Origin: Setophaga petechia
Lineage: Eukaryota; Chordata; Aves; Passeriformes; Parulidae
Assembly: GCA_024362935.1 (NCBI GenBank)
Contig: JANCRA010000011.1
Span: 2,356,001 to 2,420,000, forward strand
Length of the DNA: 64,000 nucleotides
Direction of reading: 5' to 3'
The notes under the pieces were generated by a model that was not told the DNA's origin, ran no database searches, and saw only the letters and a list, made by a program, of their open reading frames with translations. The position numbers were made by a program, and so were the translations under genes. Shown one piece after another: positions 1 to 11,783 of this stretch. The first letter of the stretch is position 1, and each line of letters opens with the position of its first letter.

Positions 1-1774
1 CTTGGCTCTAGAAAAACAACAACCATTTAAACAATTTAAAAATTAATTATTCTATTATTTTACACAGCCAGGTTCCTGAAATTAAAGAAACAACACTGAA
101 ATAAAAGCACACAGTAGGACTTGACAGAAAGCCAAACCACATTTTGTGAGGTGTTTTCCTAGCAACTGATGGAGAAAATAGAAGCCAAGGCTACAAGAAA
201 TCATCCTGGTAGGAAAAAAATAGACACTAAGGAGGGAAAAAGGTAGTCAGAAAATACAATAGTCTGACACTGAGGAAAATCAAAAAGCATTTCTGAGTTC
301 AGTAATTTCTGAAAAGCATTAGTTAAAAGTCAGGAAGAGATATGATCATAACATTCATTATGCATTCAAAGAAACAAGAAAAAATACTCCACAAAATCAA
401 TTTTTCTTCATAATGCACATAGTCTGTGCATATTTAAATTTCTACACTATGATTCAAAAGGAGATAAAGCTTACCCGAGGTTTTCAACTTCTCTACGTAG
501 GAGTTCAGTGTGCAATTAAACACTTATATCATTATTAAAACCAGAAGAAGTCTGCAGTATATGTTTTACTTAATTGTAAATTTTCAGAGCTTCACACCAC
601 TCTCATGGCACCGAGGAAAGCCTCAGAGTCAGGAGAGAACTGTTCAATTTCCTGGTGTATGCCTCTACTGCTGAGGGCAATAGCATCATTTACTTATTTT
701 TGTAAATGTTTCATGATCCATCTCTAAGGAAACTGGAAGTTTCCTTCCTACTCCTTTTATTCTTAATGCCCACCACGTCCAGAAAACAAAGCCAAGCATC
801 ATGAGTTGTGAATTCTCTTACACAGAAATAGAAACACAAAAAAAACCCCAGATGAGTTGGACTATGTAGCAAGGACAGATAAACGTTCAGTGACAAAATA
901 GCAAGAAGTTCCCAACAGATATCCAGAGAAATAGTATTCATCAAATATCCAGAGAAATAATAAATACACAGATGGGAAAGAAAGTAATATTAATTTGACA
1001 ATAAAACTGCAGAACAGCTGCTGTAAATTACAGTGTTCTGAGGAGTGAGGGGGAAATTATATCACAATCAGTGATAGAATATCTGTGAAAAAATACAAAC
1101 ATATTACTTGCTGATAGATTAACTCCTTTGTCCCTGCTTTTGTGACACTCACAAAAGTAGACATACTTACTTCATTAAATCCACTTCTCAGATTTAGAAA
1201 AGAATTTATTGGAATCACAAAAAACTATTTAGAATTATCCAATATCTATGTGCACATAGTTTAAAGTAGTATTTGCTCACCAAGTTTTTTAGATACATAT
1301 ATTTAAAGATAATTCTTCACACTTTCTTGCATCCTTGCATTTTTTCTTCATAGAAGAAAAACAATAGCCCTTTTCATCTTCTGTGCTAAGCATACGATCA
1401 ATCTCATTCTTCAACCAGGGTTTCTCAAGATATTTTTAATGTGCAAAGTCAATAATAATAACTTTTTAAAAAAAGACATATTTTATGAATTCCACCACTG
1501 CTACAAAATACTTACTTTCAGTTTAGAAACGATAAAAAAATACCATTTTGATTACTTATGGAAGAAAAGAAAAATAAAAAAAGAAGTATGTCAACAAACA
1601 ACAGCTACCCAAAACAACTAACCTCTGAAAGACATCAATGAGGATGAAAGCATTTTAATGATGATCCTGATGGTAAATCTAAGGTAAGTTAGAGGACAGT
1701 TGGTCAAGGACCATCTGGGCATGAAAAGTCTTTGTTTCTATTATTTATCAGGGTAAACAAAGGAAAAAAGGTAC
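1..1774 (-). other. VPS13B intron 12 (partial)
   Basis: This is AT-rich intronic sequence downstream of exon 12. No exon, repeat family or RNA gene could be recognised on either strand. The short open frames here have no family resemblance. The 3' splice site lies outside the window. Confidence 0.8.
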
Positions 1775-1862
1775 CTTTGCCACCGGTGCTCTCCATTGTA
1801 TACAAGTAATCCATGTAGAAAGCCCCAAACCTCTGCATTCCAGCTATCTCTGTGTATGTCTC
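1775..1862 (-). CDS. VPS13B: VPS13B coding exon 12
   Basis: This 88-base exon encodes 29 residues (about 521-549) plus the first base of a glycine codon. It begins ETYTEIAGMQRFGAFYMDYL and ends YTMESTGGK. The acceptor follows a T-rich tract ending ttggtag|GAG. The donor is GCAAAG|GTACCT, so the exon leaves in phase 1. The next exon should complete a glycine and continue into the serine-rich stretch known in human. I could not find it between 1 and 1774, so it should lie beyond the left edge. Confidence 0.95.
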
Positions 1863-3252
1863 CTACCAACAAAGCAAAGCAAACAAAGAAAATGTTGTAT
1901 AAGGAAAGAAACTTGAGATTACCAACTGATAGACTGGTATTAGAGAGATATATTCATGTTTGGATTTGTGCATCAACACAGGGAAAGGCTTATCAAAGCA
2001 AAGGACAGAGGTTATCACAAGAATTCACCTTTCTGATAGGTAATGTAACTTCCATTTGAGGCCCCACAAATACACATCCATAATTCCTGTGGACATGCTG
2101 ACCAATTCATCAATTACATCTAGTCAATTAGTACCTTTAATGAAGTAACTATTCTTCATTTGACCTCTTGCATGCAACACATCAACCTAATTAAATAGGC
2201 TGAAAACTTCAGCTCGTTCAATTTGGCTTTGCTATTCAAGGAATATTGTGGTTTTATCTGTCAACAGTAGGAAACTTATCAAGACTTTATGCCAACATTG
2301 GGATTCATATATAATATAATACATCACACAGCAAATTTGCTTCCAATCTTGCCAAAAAATGGGCAAATTGTGAAAGCATTGAAGACAGACCAAAGATAGA
2401 ATAAAACTTAAAACACACTATGGGAAAAGATTGACTATAAGTACTTGTGATTTTACTAAACTCATTTTTTCACATGATTATTCAGTATCACACTTCATCA
2501 ATAGTACTAAAAAGGTGAAAATAGTTAAATTTAAATTTAAAGGAAATTAGATCATTCCAAAATTGTAAATGGCTTACCTGTACAACAAATGGCACAGACC
2601 TCCACCTATGAACACAACTGGAAAGGACCACCTTGGTCATTGCAACCAATCTTTAATAATGGCAGACAACCAGGGAATAAAGCTTTAATAAACTGCACAA
2701 TTTACAACAATAGAGACTAGAGGTGACTGAGAATTTGTCTCCACCAAAGGGAGAATTAGAAAAATTTTCTCTAAGTAGAGCAATATAGAATGCAAGCAAT
2801 AAAATTAATACTGTCCAAATGTGACAGCACTTCTTAGTTTGAAGACCAAAGACTACTTACTGTTTGGGTTTGAAGCACGTGCTGGTAAAGCTTGACTTTT
2901 GCTGGTATTCTCCCATATGTCTCTTTTCCTCTTAAAATGTTCTGTGGTTACTGCTTTTGGAAACTATGACATTAATTCAGTTTTTGGGGCAGGAGGGGAG
3001 TTTGAGGTTTCTTTTGGACATGTTTTTTCAGTTTGGCTCTTTTTTTGGCTTGGTTTTTGTGGGTGTCTTTTTTTTGACACAAACAGATTTACTTTTTTTT
3101 TTTTTTTTTGCCCAGCTGCAAAGTAAGATTCAGTTAAATGTGCAAAAGTAAAGAGAAATCAGTCCTCTAATAGTACACAGATCTACATAATTAGAAGAAA
3201 TCCTTTAGAAAGCATTGGCAATTTTTTTATAAGAAAAATGTAATTCTCTGAC
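1863..3252 (-). other. VPS13B intron 11
   Basis: This 1390-bp intron lies between exons 11 and 12. Its only notable content is a G/T-rich plus-strand stretch at about 2960-3110 with several T runs, ending in 17 consecutive T at 3093-3109. On the transcribed minus strand this is an A-rich tract shortly after the donor. An AAATTT-type repeat occurs near 2526-2542. Nothing else was recognised. Confidence 0.8.
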
Positions 3253-3390
3253 CTTATGATGAGCTGCATCCAATATAAATTCTGCACGAATACTATTATT
3301 TTCTGGACTTCTGTAATCAAATAGTGAATTGGTAAGGTATGTCATTCCTTTCATGCTCAGATTTTCTCCACAATTAAAGAAGCATGCCTC
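3253..3390 (-). CDS. VPS13B: VPS13B coding exon 11
   Basis: This 138-base exon encodes 46 residues (about 475-520), starting EACFFNCGENLSMKGMTYLT and ending AEFILDAAHHK. NSLFDYRSPENN is a clear VPS13B signature. Both ends are phase 0. The acceptor is atgaag|GAG. The donor is CATAAG|GTCAGA, which lacks the usual purine at +3 but is supported by clean joining to exon 12 (HHK then ETYTEIAG). The open frame continues a few codons past the donor into the intron, and those residues are not part of the protein. Confidence 0.96.
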
Positions 3391-5465
3391 CTTCATGAGG
3401 CAGTAGAAAGTGAAGCAGGAAAAGAAAAAATAATTCAGTCAAGTTAACAGAGTAGCTCAATTCTGTCGTAACACAAATCAGACACACACAGAGTAGTAAC
3501 CCTCAAGAGCATGTTTCATTATGAATGAAGATGAAACAATGAAATTAATTAATTCATATAACACAAGTTCCTGTCCACTCCTCCCCCATTTTCAAATGAA
3601 TAAAAATTGCCTGAACCAATGAATATGATACAGAACATAATAGCTGCATTTTAACAGCAAATAACCTCAGATCATCATCACTCCAAATCTTGCCCCAATC
3701 CTCTTCTGTATACAAACTTGTCACTGCACACTCTATTTCTGGCTGCCAAATCCTTTCAGTACTCATCATCTTCAAGGCAATCAGTTATTTCCATGTATGA
3801 CCTCACTGCTTTTATTCATCTAGATTTTAGCATGCCTCCTCCCAGACTTCTACCCTTCTGAAATCAATACAACTTTCCTAACAAGAGTTATTAATCCAAA
3901 AAAGTTTTTTCGGAGACTTATTTTTTTTCCAGCTATCTATTCTCAATCACAGGCAGAGCCAGAACCTTTATGGAAGGACCAATCCCACAACCACAGCAAT
4001 ACACAGACAACAGGCAATAGTATCATCACCACTGTCATAAAGCAGATACTTTCCTAAATTCCTGGACTAGAGAGTGGCAGAAAAAAAATGAGTAAGAATA
4101 AAACCCCAAATGTTCCTTATTAACTAACTTAAAGGAAATTATCTCCACTGGTCAGAACATGTGGCTAATAATGCCACAGCTGTGGGTTCAATCCCTGTAT
4201 GGGTTATTCAATAAAGAGTTGGACTTGATGTTTTTTCTGGTTCATTCCAAAAGAGACAATTTTATGATTCTGTGAAATTCTCTTGCTCACCCACTCACCT
4301 CAGCCTAAAAAAATCAATTCTTTCAAGATTTTATACCTGACAATCTCAGTTGCCACAGACAAGGTGGCTGTCCACCCTCACATGCCCAGCCACATCTCCC
4401 TTGTCAGTAACAAGGCCAGCAAAGCATTTTTACAGTTGGCTCATCCTGGCCTCCCCAGCCTCTCCTTCTGGAAAAGCCTCTGTGTATCCATAACAGCACA
4501 CCAGTCACACAGTGTGTCCCACTGCATCCCTAAAGTCCCAACAATGTCATACTCAGCAGCCATGTCATGATATTTTCTTGTTTTCTGCTCTGCACACACA
4601 AACACCTGAGATGAGTGCCCAGCCGTGATGCTCTCACAGGGGAAAGGAAAGAAGCTGCCCCATCACATCTGCCATAATACAGTATACAATTTCCCAGATT
4701 AGGAGATATTTGACATAAATAGAGGCACTTATTTTCTTCCATATTCCTTATTTTCCTTTTTAGAATACTTTACGAGAGTTCACAGAGCACTAAAATCAAG
4801 TTAACAGGTATTTTCTTGCCTACATTATTTGGTTTTATTTAAACATAGATAATAGTCCCTGTTCTCCAATACTTTAGGGCATTACCCTATCTACACATCA
4901 CCTAAAAATCATCATTATTGAATTTAGAATTTCATGCAACATTTCATTAAATAATTTTAAAGTAGTTCATAATGATACCTGATTTTTTCTTAAACAATTG
5001 AAGATTTGCATCTATTTAAAATACAAGAATTAATACCATCTAACTCCTTCACTTCATACTGCTCTCAATCTTACTGAAAAGTGAGGTAAGAAACTCATCC
5101 AGTATTTGTGCCACATTTCTATTATCTTCACCATACAGTGTTCCCATTTTTTCCCTTCCAATCTTCGGTTGATTTAAGTACTTCCAAAAACTTTCAATTA
5201 TATTTTAATTTGTTATACAAAATCACAAAGGCAACAATGGGTTATGTCCAAAAAGATTTTTACAAAGTCTTATGTTCTGCCTCTTCTCAATCTGAGATAT
5301 TTGTCTTTTCAACTCTAAGGAACAGACACTGTGTTCTGTATCACAGTAATATCCAAAAATCACAGCTGGTAACAGCAGTCTTTTCAATTTTTGCAATCAG
5401 ATATTTTAATAAAGGATAACAAAATTGCTTACTGAGCAAATCAACTGATATTTCAACATACTCAC
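3391..5465 (-). other. VPS13B intron 10
   Basis: This 2075-bp intron contains a tRNA-derived SINE at 4138-4280, listed separately. The rest is unremarkable AT-rich sequence on both strands. Confidence 0.8.
4138..4280 (+). mobile_element. tRNA-Ile-derived SINE with CR1-like tail (TguSINE1-like)
   Basis: The left part resembles tRNA-Ile. CTGGTCAGAACATG corresponds to the D-arm region, GCTAATAATGCCA to the anticodon arm with the intact loop CTAATAA (anticodon AAT), and GGTTCAATCCC at 4185-4195 is an intact RNA polymerase III B box. The right part (AGAGTTGGACTTGATG, then TTATGATTCTGTGAAATTC) resembles the CR1 3' end. This tRNA-head plus CR1-tail arrangement is that of TguSINE1, described from zebra finch and thought to be mobilised by CR1 reverse transcriptase. 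The 5' boundary is approximate and no clear target duplication was seen. The arms have decayed and the acceptor stem is not intact, so it is not a working tRNA gene. Its orientation is opposite to VPS13B. Confidence 0.75.
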
Positions 5466-5588
5466 TTCATCACTCCTATTCATATTCTCTTCAAAATCTT
5501 TAATTCCCATAATTCCTTTAAGGCACATAGCTTGGCAACCAACAAAACCTATTTGGCAATCAAAAAAAAGTTCACCTTTCATAAGGAC
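5466..5588 (-). CDS. VPS13B: VPS13B coding exon 10
   Basis: This 123-base exon encodes 41 residues, about 434-474. They include LMKGELFFDCQIGFVGCQAM, then CLKGIMGIKDFEENMNRSDE. It is phase 0 at both ends. The acceptor is cactag|GTC, and the donor is GATGAA|GTGAGT. Compared with recalled human VPS13B, a few substitutions are seen near the start and end of the exon (for example MKGEL for MMGEP) and the length is the same. The cysteine- and glycine-rich strands continue the channel wall. Confidence 0.96.
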
Positions 5589-5930
5589 CTAGTGAGGAAA
5601 AAGAATAAAGTGAAAAATTTTTAAGCCTTCTATTCCACAAGAAATAGAGAAGATGGACAAAAATGAAGCAAAATATTCTTAATTTATATATTTAGAGTTT
5701 TAATAAACAGTAATCATACAGGGCACTAGAAAGGAAGGTATTACTATAGTGTTAAACCACAACAACACAGAAGTTTAGAGAGTTAATATCTACATGATTA
5801 TTACAACAAACACATACAATATGACAGAATATGAAAGATCAGCAATTAAATAATTTAAAAATATTTAACCAGCAACTATTTGCTACATTACTTTAAATGC
5901 ATCAAAAAAGCCCTGTCCATGTAAAATTAC

Positions 5931-6026
5931 CTCAACTGTTGTTCCTTCTTGTTCCCAGCATATGACTTCTTTGGATTTTACTTTCTGAGGGCTGTAATAA
6001 CTGCTTTCAGCTTGCATTTCAGTGAG
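5931..6026 (-). CDS. VPS13B: VPS13B coding exon 9
   Basis: This 96-base exon encodes 32 residues (about 402-433), running from LTEMQAESSYYSPQKVKSKE to VICWEQEGTTVE, in phase 0 at both ends. The acceptor is ctgtag|CTC, and the donor is GTTGAG|GTAATT. It is too short to stand out as an open frame. It was found by searching on the minus strand between exons 8 and 10, and it matches recalled human VPS13B nearly residue for residue. The next intron is only 342 bp, the shortest here. Confidence 0.96.
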
Positions 6027-8683
6027 CTACAGAACAACAGCACAAACACCTTATAAAAGTCAATATTAGTATTAAATGACAGTATAGTCATTAATACACA
6101 GAACTGATAAAGACAAAGTAAACTATGGGCAAAAACACATTAACTGTCAGGAAACAGGTGCAATTAAACAGCTGTAGCACATTATCCATATCCAGAATGT
6201 CTCATGTTCAACTTTGGTTTGAAATATGCTCTAACAGAAAATCCACTATTGTATTTTCAGTTTTCTTATCTAAAGAGAAACTGTGTGAAAAGATGAAACA
6301 GATACACAGTTGCACTGTAAATATCAAATAAGCTTATCAACTCCTGTAAAAATCCATTAATACTTGATTTATTTTCCCCAGAAAATAATTAAACATCATT
6401 ATAGTATTGCAGACACATTTTGATTATAACCATACACATTTTTGTTTCATGTCATGGCAACCAAGAGCAACATGCATTTATACTTCTTGCATGATTTTGA
6501 TATAAAAATTCAAAATGGGAAAACATGCACACGTTAAAAAGCACATAAGGTAGAGATAAGAAAAACAAGTAAAAAGATACACTCTATATTGACTATATTA
6601 CATTTGGCACAAAAAGCTCAAGTTAGTTTATGGTGAACAGTTTAAATACTTCAAATTCTAATTTTTATAAACGAATATCTACACACTCTCTTTGTTTTCA
6701 GGACTGGATACACATGGATGCTGTTTCAATTTAAAATTGTGTAATCGGAATGTCCAAGAAAATTGGATGAAAAAAGTCACTGATCACCCTTCACCTGTGT
6801 GCAATTATTGCAGAGGAAAAGCAATTAATTGATTAAAAGAACTCAGAAATTACAAGAATACTTTTCACCATTATTAGAAAACGGTACATTTAATTTGCCA
6901 TGATTTTTAGCTGGAATGATATCAACTATTCAACATGTTAATGCAGAAACTTGACCTTATTTTTTAACCAAAATATGAACCACAAATTAATTCCATACAC
7001 TCTTTGCATGCAAGCAGAACAATGAATTCTGTTTTCCTCCTGTCACCATATTAGCATCATACATCACTTCACATTTAAAACTTCTAAAATGCAAAATGTT
7101 ACATTTTGAGTAGTTTTTAATTACTTCCTAATATAAAATGTGTGAATTTGCAAATGAAGCATTAGGAAAACCCTCTCTAGCAAAACACATGTTCAAAAAA
7201 TAAGTTCATATTATTTTTAATGAGTTTTCTTGCATGAGGAACAAGAGCACAAAATTACTACTGTATGACATAGTGTAAAAGAAGATGCTGAGCCATGATA
7301 AATGAGACATTTGAACTTTAGTGGCTTGTTCATGTTTCAAATGGTGTCCCAGGAATATAATTAATTATATTCCCAGGAATATAATTCATGTTTCAAGTGG
7401 TGTCCCAGGAATATAATTAATGGAGAGAACAAAATTATATTATTTAGCCTCTGTTAATGAGAGCTGAAGCAGATTGACACAAAAGGACACAACTGAACAC
7501 ATGAATGCTGTTGATATCTTCAAATTTTTCAAACAAATTTTTCAGGTGGTTGAAGGCTTAAAACATCAACATCCCCACAGAATATCTACAGCTTCCAGAG
7601 TCACTTGTCTCACCCTTTCAGGCAGTTGCTGAGCAGCTAAATGCCCTTCTACACCACCAAATAAAAATAGCTAAATTAGGCATAAAGCCCCATAAAACAT
7701 TCTTGTGCACAGATGTCAAGCCAAACAGGCAAAAAAGGAACAGAGAGCTCCTGATGGTATTGGGTATAATCAGGAACATCATTTTTGCATGGGAGTTGCA
7801 AAAGTCTTGCAGTTAATCTGAAAGGCTCAAAGTCACAAAAACCACCCTAAATTACTCTGTGGCAAAGTTCTGATCTTGATTTAATACATGTTTAATTGTA
7901 AAGCCAAGAGCCACTTGGTGTAGTTATGCACACAGAATTGCTTGCAAATAGTTTGAAACATTACAAGTATTCTCCTAATTCAATACTTTAATTTCTAATT
8001 TCTGTCAGTACATCTCAATATCTCAGTCAGACTCTCCATATTCCTTTCTGCAAGCTTACAAAATATTAGAAGGTCAGCAATAATTTCCAGATGAGCTTAG
8101 AGCTTATATTAAATATTTCTCTACATATACTGTTTGTAGCTCAGCCTGTATGTACTATTTATCTTTTTTTCCTTCCATAAAATTTCAAGCTACGGAAAAT
8201 GAATTCAACACTATCAAGCTAAATTGGTATTTTCACATAAAATAGTCCCAAAAAAAGAGTAGTTTCAAAAAATTCCTCCAATCCTAGCTCTAAATTAGAG
8301 GGGCTTTTGTAAAGAAATATGTATTTGTATAAATCTTAGATGGATAGAATACTGCAGTGAACATTCATAGAAAGCTTTCAGGCTTTTCTTCCCATCAAAA
8401 AATATTAATCTAAGTAAATTAAGTGGTTTCTTTTGAACATTATGAAGCTCACCCTCAAATTCTAGCTCAAATAACAAAAACCACTCACATTGCCATTATC
8501 AGTCCAGTATGATGGAAGAGGAATTTTCAGCTTTCACATTTCTTGTTATACATTAACTTAATACTCCCCTCATAATACCAACAATATTTGTCTTGAATCA
8601 AACAGTATTTGAATGCTCAGGAAATCTTTATGCCCTTCCTCAATAAGTCAAATGAATCCTTTATGACACAGAGAAATATTTAC
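6027..8683 (-). other. VPS13B intron 8
   Basis: This 2657-bp AT-rich intron lies between exons 8 and 9. Its notable feature is a local duplication with a perfect palindrome at 7329-7421, listed separately. No mobile-element family or conserved RNA was recognised in the remainder. Confidence 0.8.
7329..7421 (+). repeat. Spaced direct repeat with internal perfect palindrome
   Basis: Two 37-bp copies at 7329-7365 and 7385-7421 differ at one base (CAAATGG versus CAAGTGG). They are offset by 56 bp. The first copy's end and the spacer together form a perfect 22-bp palindrome, GGAATATAATT followed by its reverse complement, at 7352-7373. The pattern suggests a local tandem duplication of a stretch containing CCCAGGAATATAATT. 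No function is evident. Confidence 0.85.
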
Positions 8684-8949
8684 CTTAAAAGTCACTGTTG
8701 CCTTTGTACAGTAAAACCCAACTGAAATAATAGGATCCTTGAGGGACTGAGACTTCTGCTGTTCTGTTGTTCCATCACCAATTCCACCAGCATCATTCTC
8801 TTCATCATCATAGCTCACAATAGCAGGAACAAAAGACCAAGCCCAAGAAACCCATCCTTGTTGCTGATCATCATCTTGATGGAAATAAGGATCTTGACTA
8901 ATGTACTGTGTGGGATATTGCATTACTGAGCTTGCTTCATCTTCTGTGC
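8684..8949 (-). CDS. VPS13B: VPS13B coding exon 8 (acidic linker plus GWVSWAWSFVPAI motif)
   Basis: This is the longest exon in the window, at 266 bases. It completes a glycine codon and encodes 88 residues, about 314-401. An acidic, glutamine-rich linker (PYFHQDDDQQQ) leads into GWVSWAWSFVPAIVSYDDEE. This tryptophan-rich GW-x-S-W-x-W motif is shared across VPS13 proteins, where it usually reads GWW-x-W. A second low-complexity stretch (NDAGGIGDGTTEQQ) follows, then SLKDPIISVGFYCTKATVTF, which returns to the channel fold. The acceptor is aaaag|GC, and the donor is TTTAAG|GTAAAT. The two linkers differ most from recalled human VPS13B, while the tryptophan motif is almost unchanged. Confidence 0.97.
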
Positions 8950-10140
8950 CTTTTAAAACAAAAACCAAGCCAAATTTCAGATAAACCATACTTAAAAATT
9001 AATTTATTAAATTCAAGTTTATGGTATGTGAAATTTATCTTGGACTGTATTCCACACAGCATTCACTGATACTTGACTTATAATCATAGGAAATCAGTAC
9101 AAATTTTAAATTACTGAATATGAGTTTTCAAGCACTTCTTTGATTCATTAACATTTTTCTCCCAAAAATATTAAGGGTCTTGGCCATAGTTTTAGTATCA
9201 TACATCTGCAGTGAGACCAGAATTTGCCATCTATACCACAAGTCTTCAAGACTGCTTTCATTAAAGATTTCCTAAAGCTGTAAAATTAAATCTGACTAAA
9301 TAATGATATTATGATCTTATCGTTTCCAATTTTAAAATTAAATTCAAAAGTACTTCAAGTTAATCTATGCTACTACATAACCAACTACAAATTAATCTAT
9401 GCTCAAAAAAGCTGGTACCCATCTGTGAGCCAAAAGTCAAAATGTTGGTCACCTGTGAAAATCAGCAGAGATGGCATGCAGAACAAAGTAAGAATTCCCC
9501 GAAGATTCAGGTCTAAGACTCATGATCTAAACAGGCAGGTAATGTAGTGCATGCACAAAGAGCACAAACAGCTTTGATCTGGTTTCATCACCACTCTCAT
9601 GGCACTCATGAGGGCTATTAAATACTTCAGGATTACTCCAGGTAGTACTGGATGCAGTACTGCTCCTGAAGGTGACCAGTATGTTCAATGAACCATTTAA
9701 CTGAGAAGAGAAATAGCCACATTCCAATCCTATTCAGGTATTTTGAATCTCAGAGATCCCATTTTTACAAGTTTCAGACCTTTTATTGCTTAGTCTAACT
9801 AGTCTTTAGCCTTCTACTCTCTTTATACTTGCATAATTGAGGAAAGAGGAATAAAAAACACTCCTGAGAATTCTCTGCACTGGCTTAAGAGACAAGGATA
9901 TCTCCTCCCACAAAGGCAGTGTAAGCTCCCTTTCTACTCTCTTCACACAAGTCTCAAGGAGCAGATTTAAATCCAGAAACAAATCTTGAAACACAGCAAA
10001 TAAAGAAGAGGTGCACATAAAATCTTGGAAAAAGCCAAGAGGAAGAACTGTCAGCTGTAGAAGGAAAAAAACTGATACTGATCATGACTCATGTAGTTAA
10101 GTACAGACTGCTGTTGGCAAGCACAAGACATTTGACTGAC

Positions 10141-10166
10141 TCAAATTTAATTCTAGATGCAAAAGC
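10141..10166 (+). repeat. 26-bp direct repeat, copy 1
   Basis: The 26 bases starting TCAAATTTAATTCTAG and ending GATGCAAAAGC occur identically at 11758-11783, 1.6 kb away in the same intron. The flanks differ at once on both sides. No parent element was identified. Confidence 0.8.
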
Positions 10167-11757
10167 ACAGGAAGGCCTGGAAAAAACTGAAAAAAAGGTG
10201 GAGCTGTAGAACCTGGGTCATGCATCACATTTGATCTACCTGGCCATATACTTCAGCCATCACTTAGCATACCCCTTTTGGAAGTACACAGAGATAACAG
10301 AAAAATATGCCAAGTAATAGTCTGGATTATCATAGCTTTTAATATTTTGGAAAACATTAAAATTAACACCATTTAACCCTATCTCCTTTATCTATTTATT
10401 GTGAGACAGAAAATTGAAAGAGGAAGCTATATCTATTTTCTATCACTAAACTAAAACTACTGCAGCCCCTATACAATCACCAAACTTAAGACAATATGCA
10501 CATCAGCCTGATAAACAACACACAACATCCTCTAAACACTACAAACATAAATAGACCGTAAATTCATTTATAACAAGGAATAATGAAGGGGAGTATGTAC
10601 TTGGGAAATACAAAGTCTCTTTGCTTTGAACTAACTACACTAACCACTTCATTGCCTGGAAACATATTGGATAGTGAAACATAGTGACAAAACCACTGTT
10701 TTACTTGCAAGAGGTTGTTAAACGACAAAATGTTACCCTGCATCAGGTTTCTAAAGCCATTTTTTTATAGCCATTCATAGTTCACACTGCAAGTCTTTCT
10801 CCATAATGCAAGGCAGTGATTCCAGTTAAGAAATACATTTAATACATATTACAAGAGTGCAGTGTGACTGCATCTCACTGCTTGCATGCTCAAATCACGT
10901 TTGACCTCAGAAATTTACTTTCTCTTAAAGGGTTTGAGGTATTTATCTGTAATAAGAGTCTGGAAACTGGTATCTCTAAACATAAATCTGGAATTAACCT
11001 AGTAGAAAATTACTCTCTTGGTATTTATTTATTTCTCTGTCTGTCTATGTTTTCAGCCAGGTATGGGTGATCCAGCCTAGCCTGTGGCTACATGAATACA
11101 AGTGCTGGCACTAGAGGAAGAAGGAAGGAATGCATCCCTGCTGGCAAAAGCATGAGTTTTCATCTCACTGAATCAGCCATGAAACCGTATGAGTGAAGCT
11201 TAGTACATGCTTAAAGGACAGAGATGTAAATGTTCATTCTTGTGTCACTAAATAATGTATACATTAAAATTCATTTTCTTATTCACAATTTGTCTGCTAT
11301 AAACCAAAGAAGCTACTACAAATTCACAACTAAAACACTGGAAACAAGCATAAATGGCACGTGTGTGGCAAAATATTTTGCAGTAAAGATATAAATGGGC
11401 TTCTAAAACTGCCTCTACATCTCTGCCTTGGCCATCCAACAATTGCCATCTGTCTTATGTTCTGATGGAGACAGTTCAAAAGCTGTGTAGGCAATTCAGA
11501 TTGCTTTTGCAATCTTAGTCTTATCCCTGACCATTCTGAAACATCTCGTGTGTAACAGTGTAGAGCTACATCATATTATTTCTTTTTGAGATGGCTGTCT
11601 TACGAAAAGTTAGGAAGTCAAACTGACAGTTGTTCAAAAGAATGCAAACGGGACTGACCAACAGCAACTGCAATTCAACCTTCCTGAAGGCGTTCATTAA
11701 TATAGAGATGACAAGATGGACCACCAAAGATTTTATACATATTTGGATGTAAGAACT

Positions 11758-11783
11758 TCAAATTTAATTCTAGATGCAAAAGC
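11758..11783 (+). repeat. 26-bp direct repeat, copy 2
   Basis: This is the second identical copy of the repeat at 10141-10166, in the same orientation. It lies just after GATGTAAGAACT and before GACTATG, with no wider similarity to the first site. Confidence 0.8.

Noticed and set aside
1..1774. Search for VPS13B coding exon 13
   Set aside because: No minus-strand stretch matched the expected continuation after GGKG, so the exon is taken to lie beyond the left edge.
4141..4205. Possible tRNA-Ile gene
   Set aside because: The anticodon loop and B box remain, but the acceptor stem and other arms do not pair, and a CR1-like tail follows. It is a SINE.
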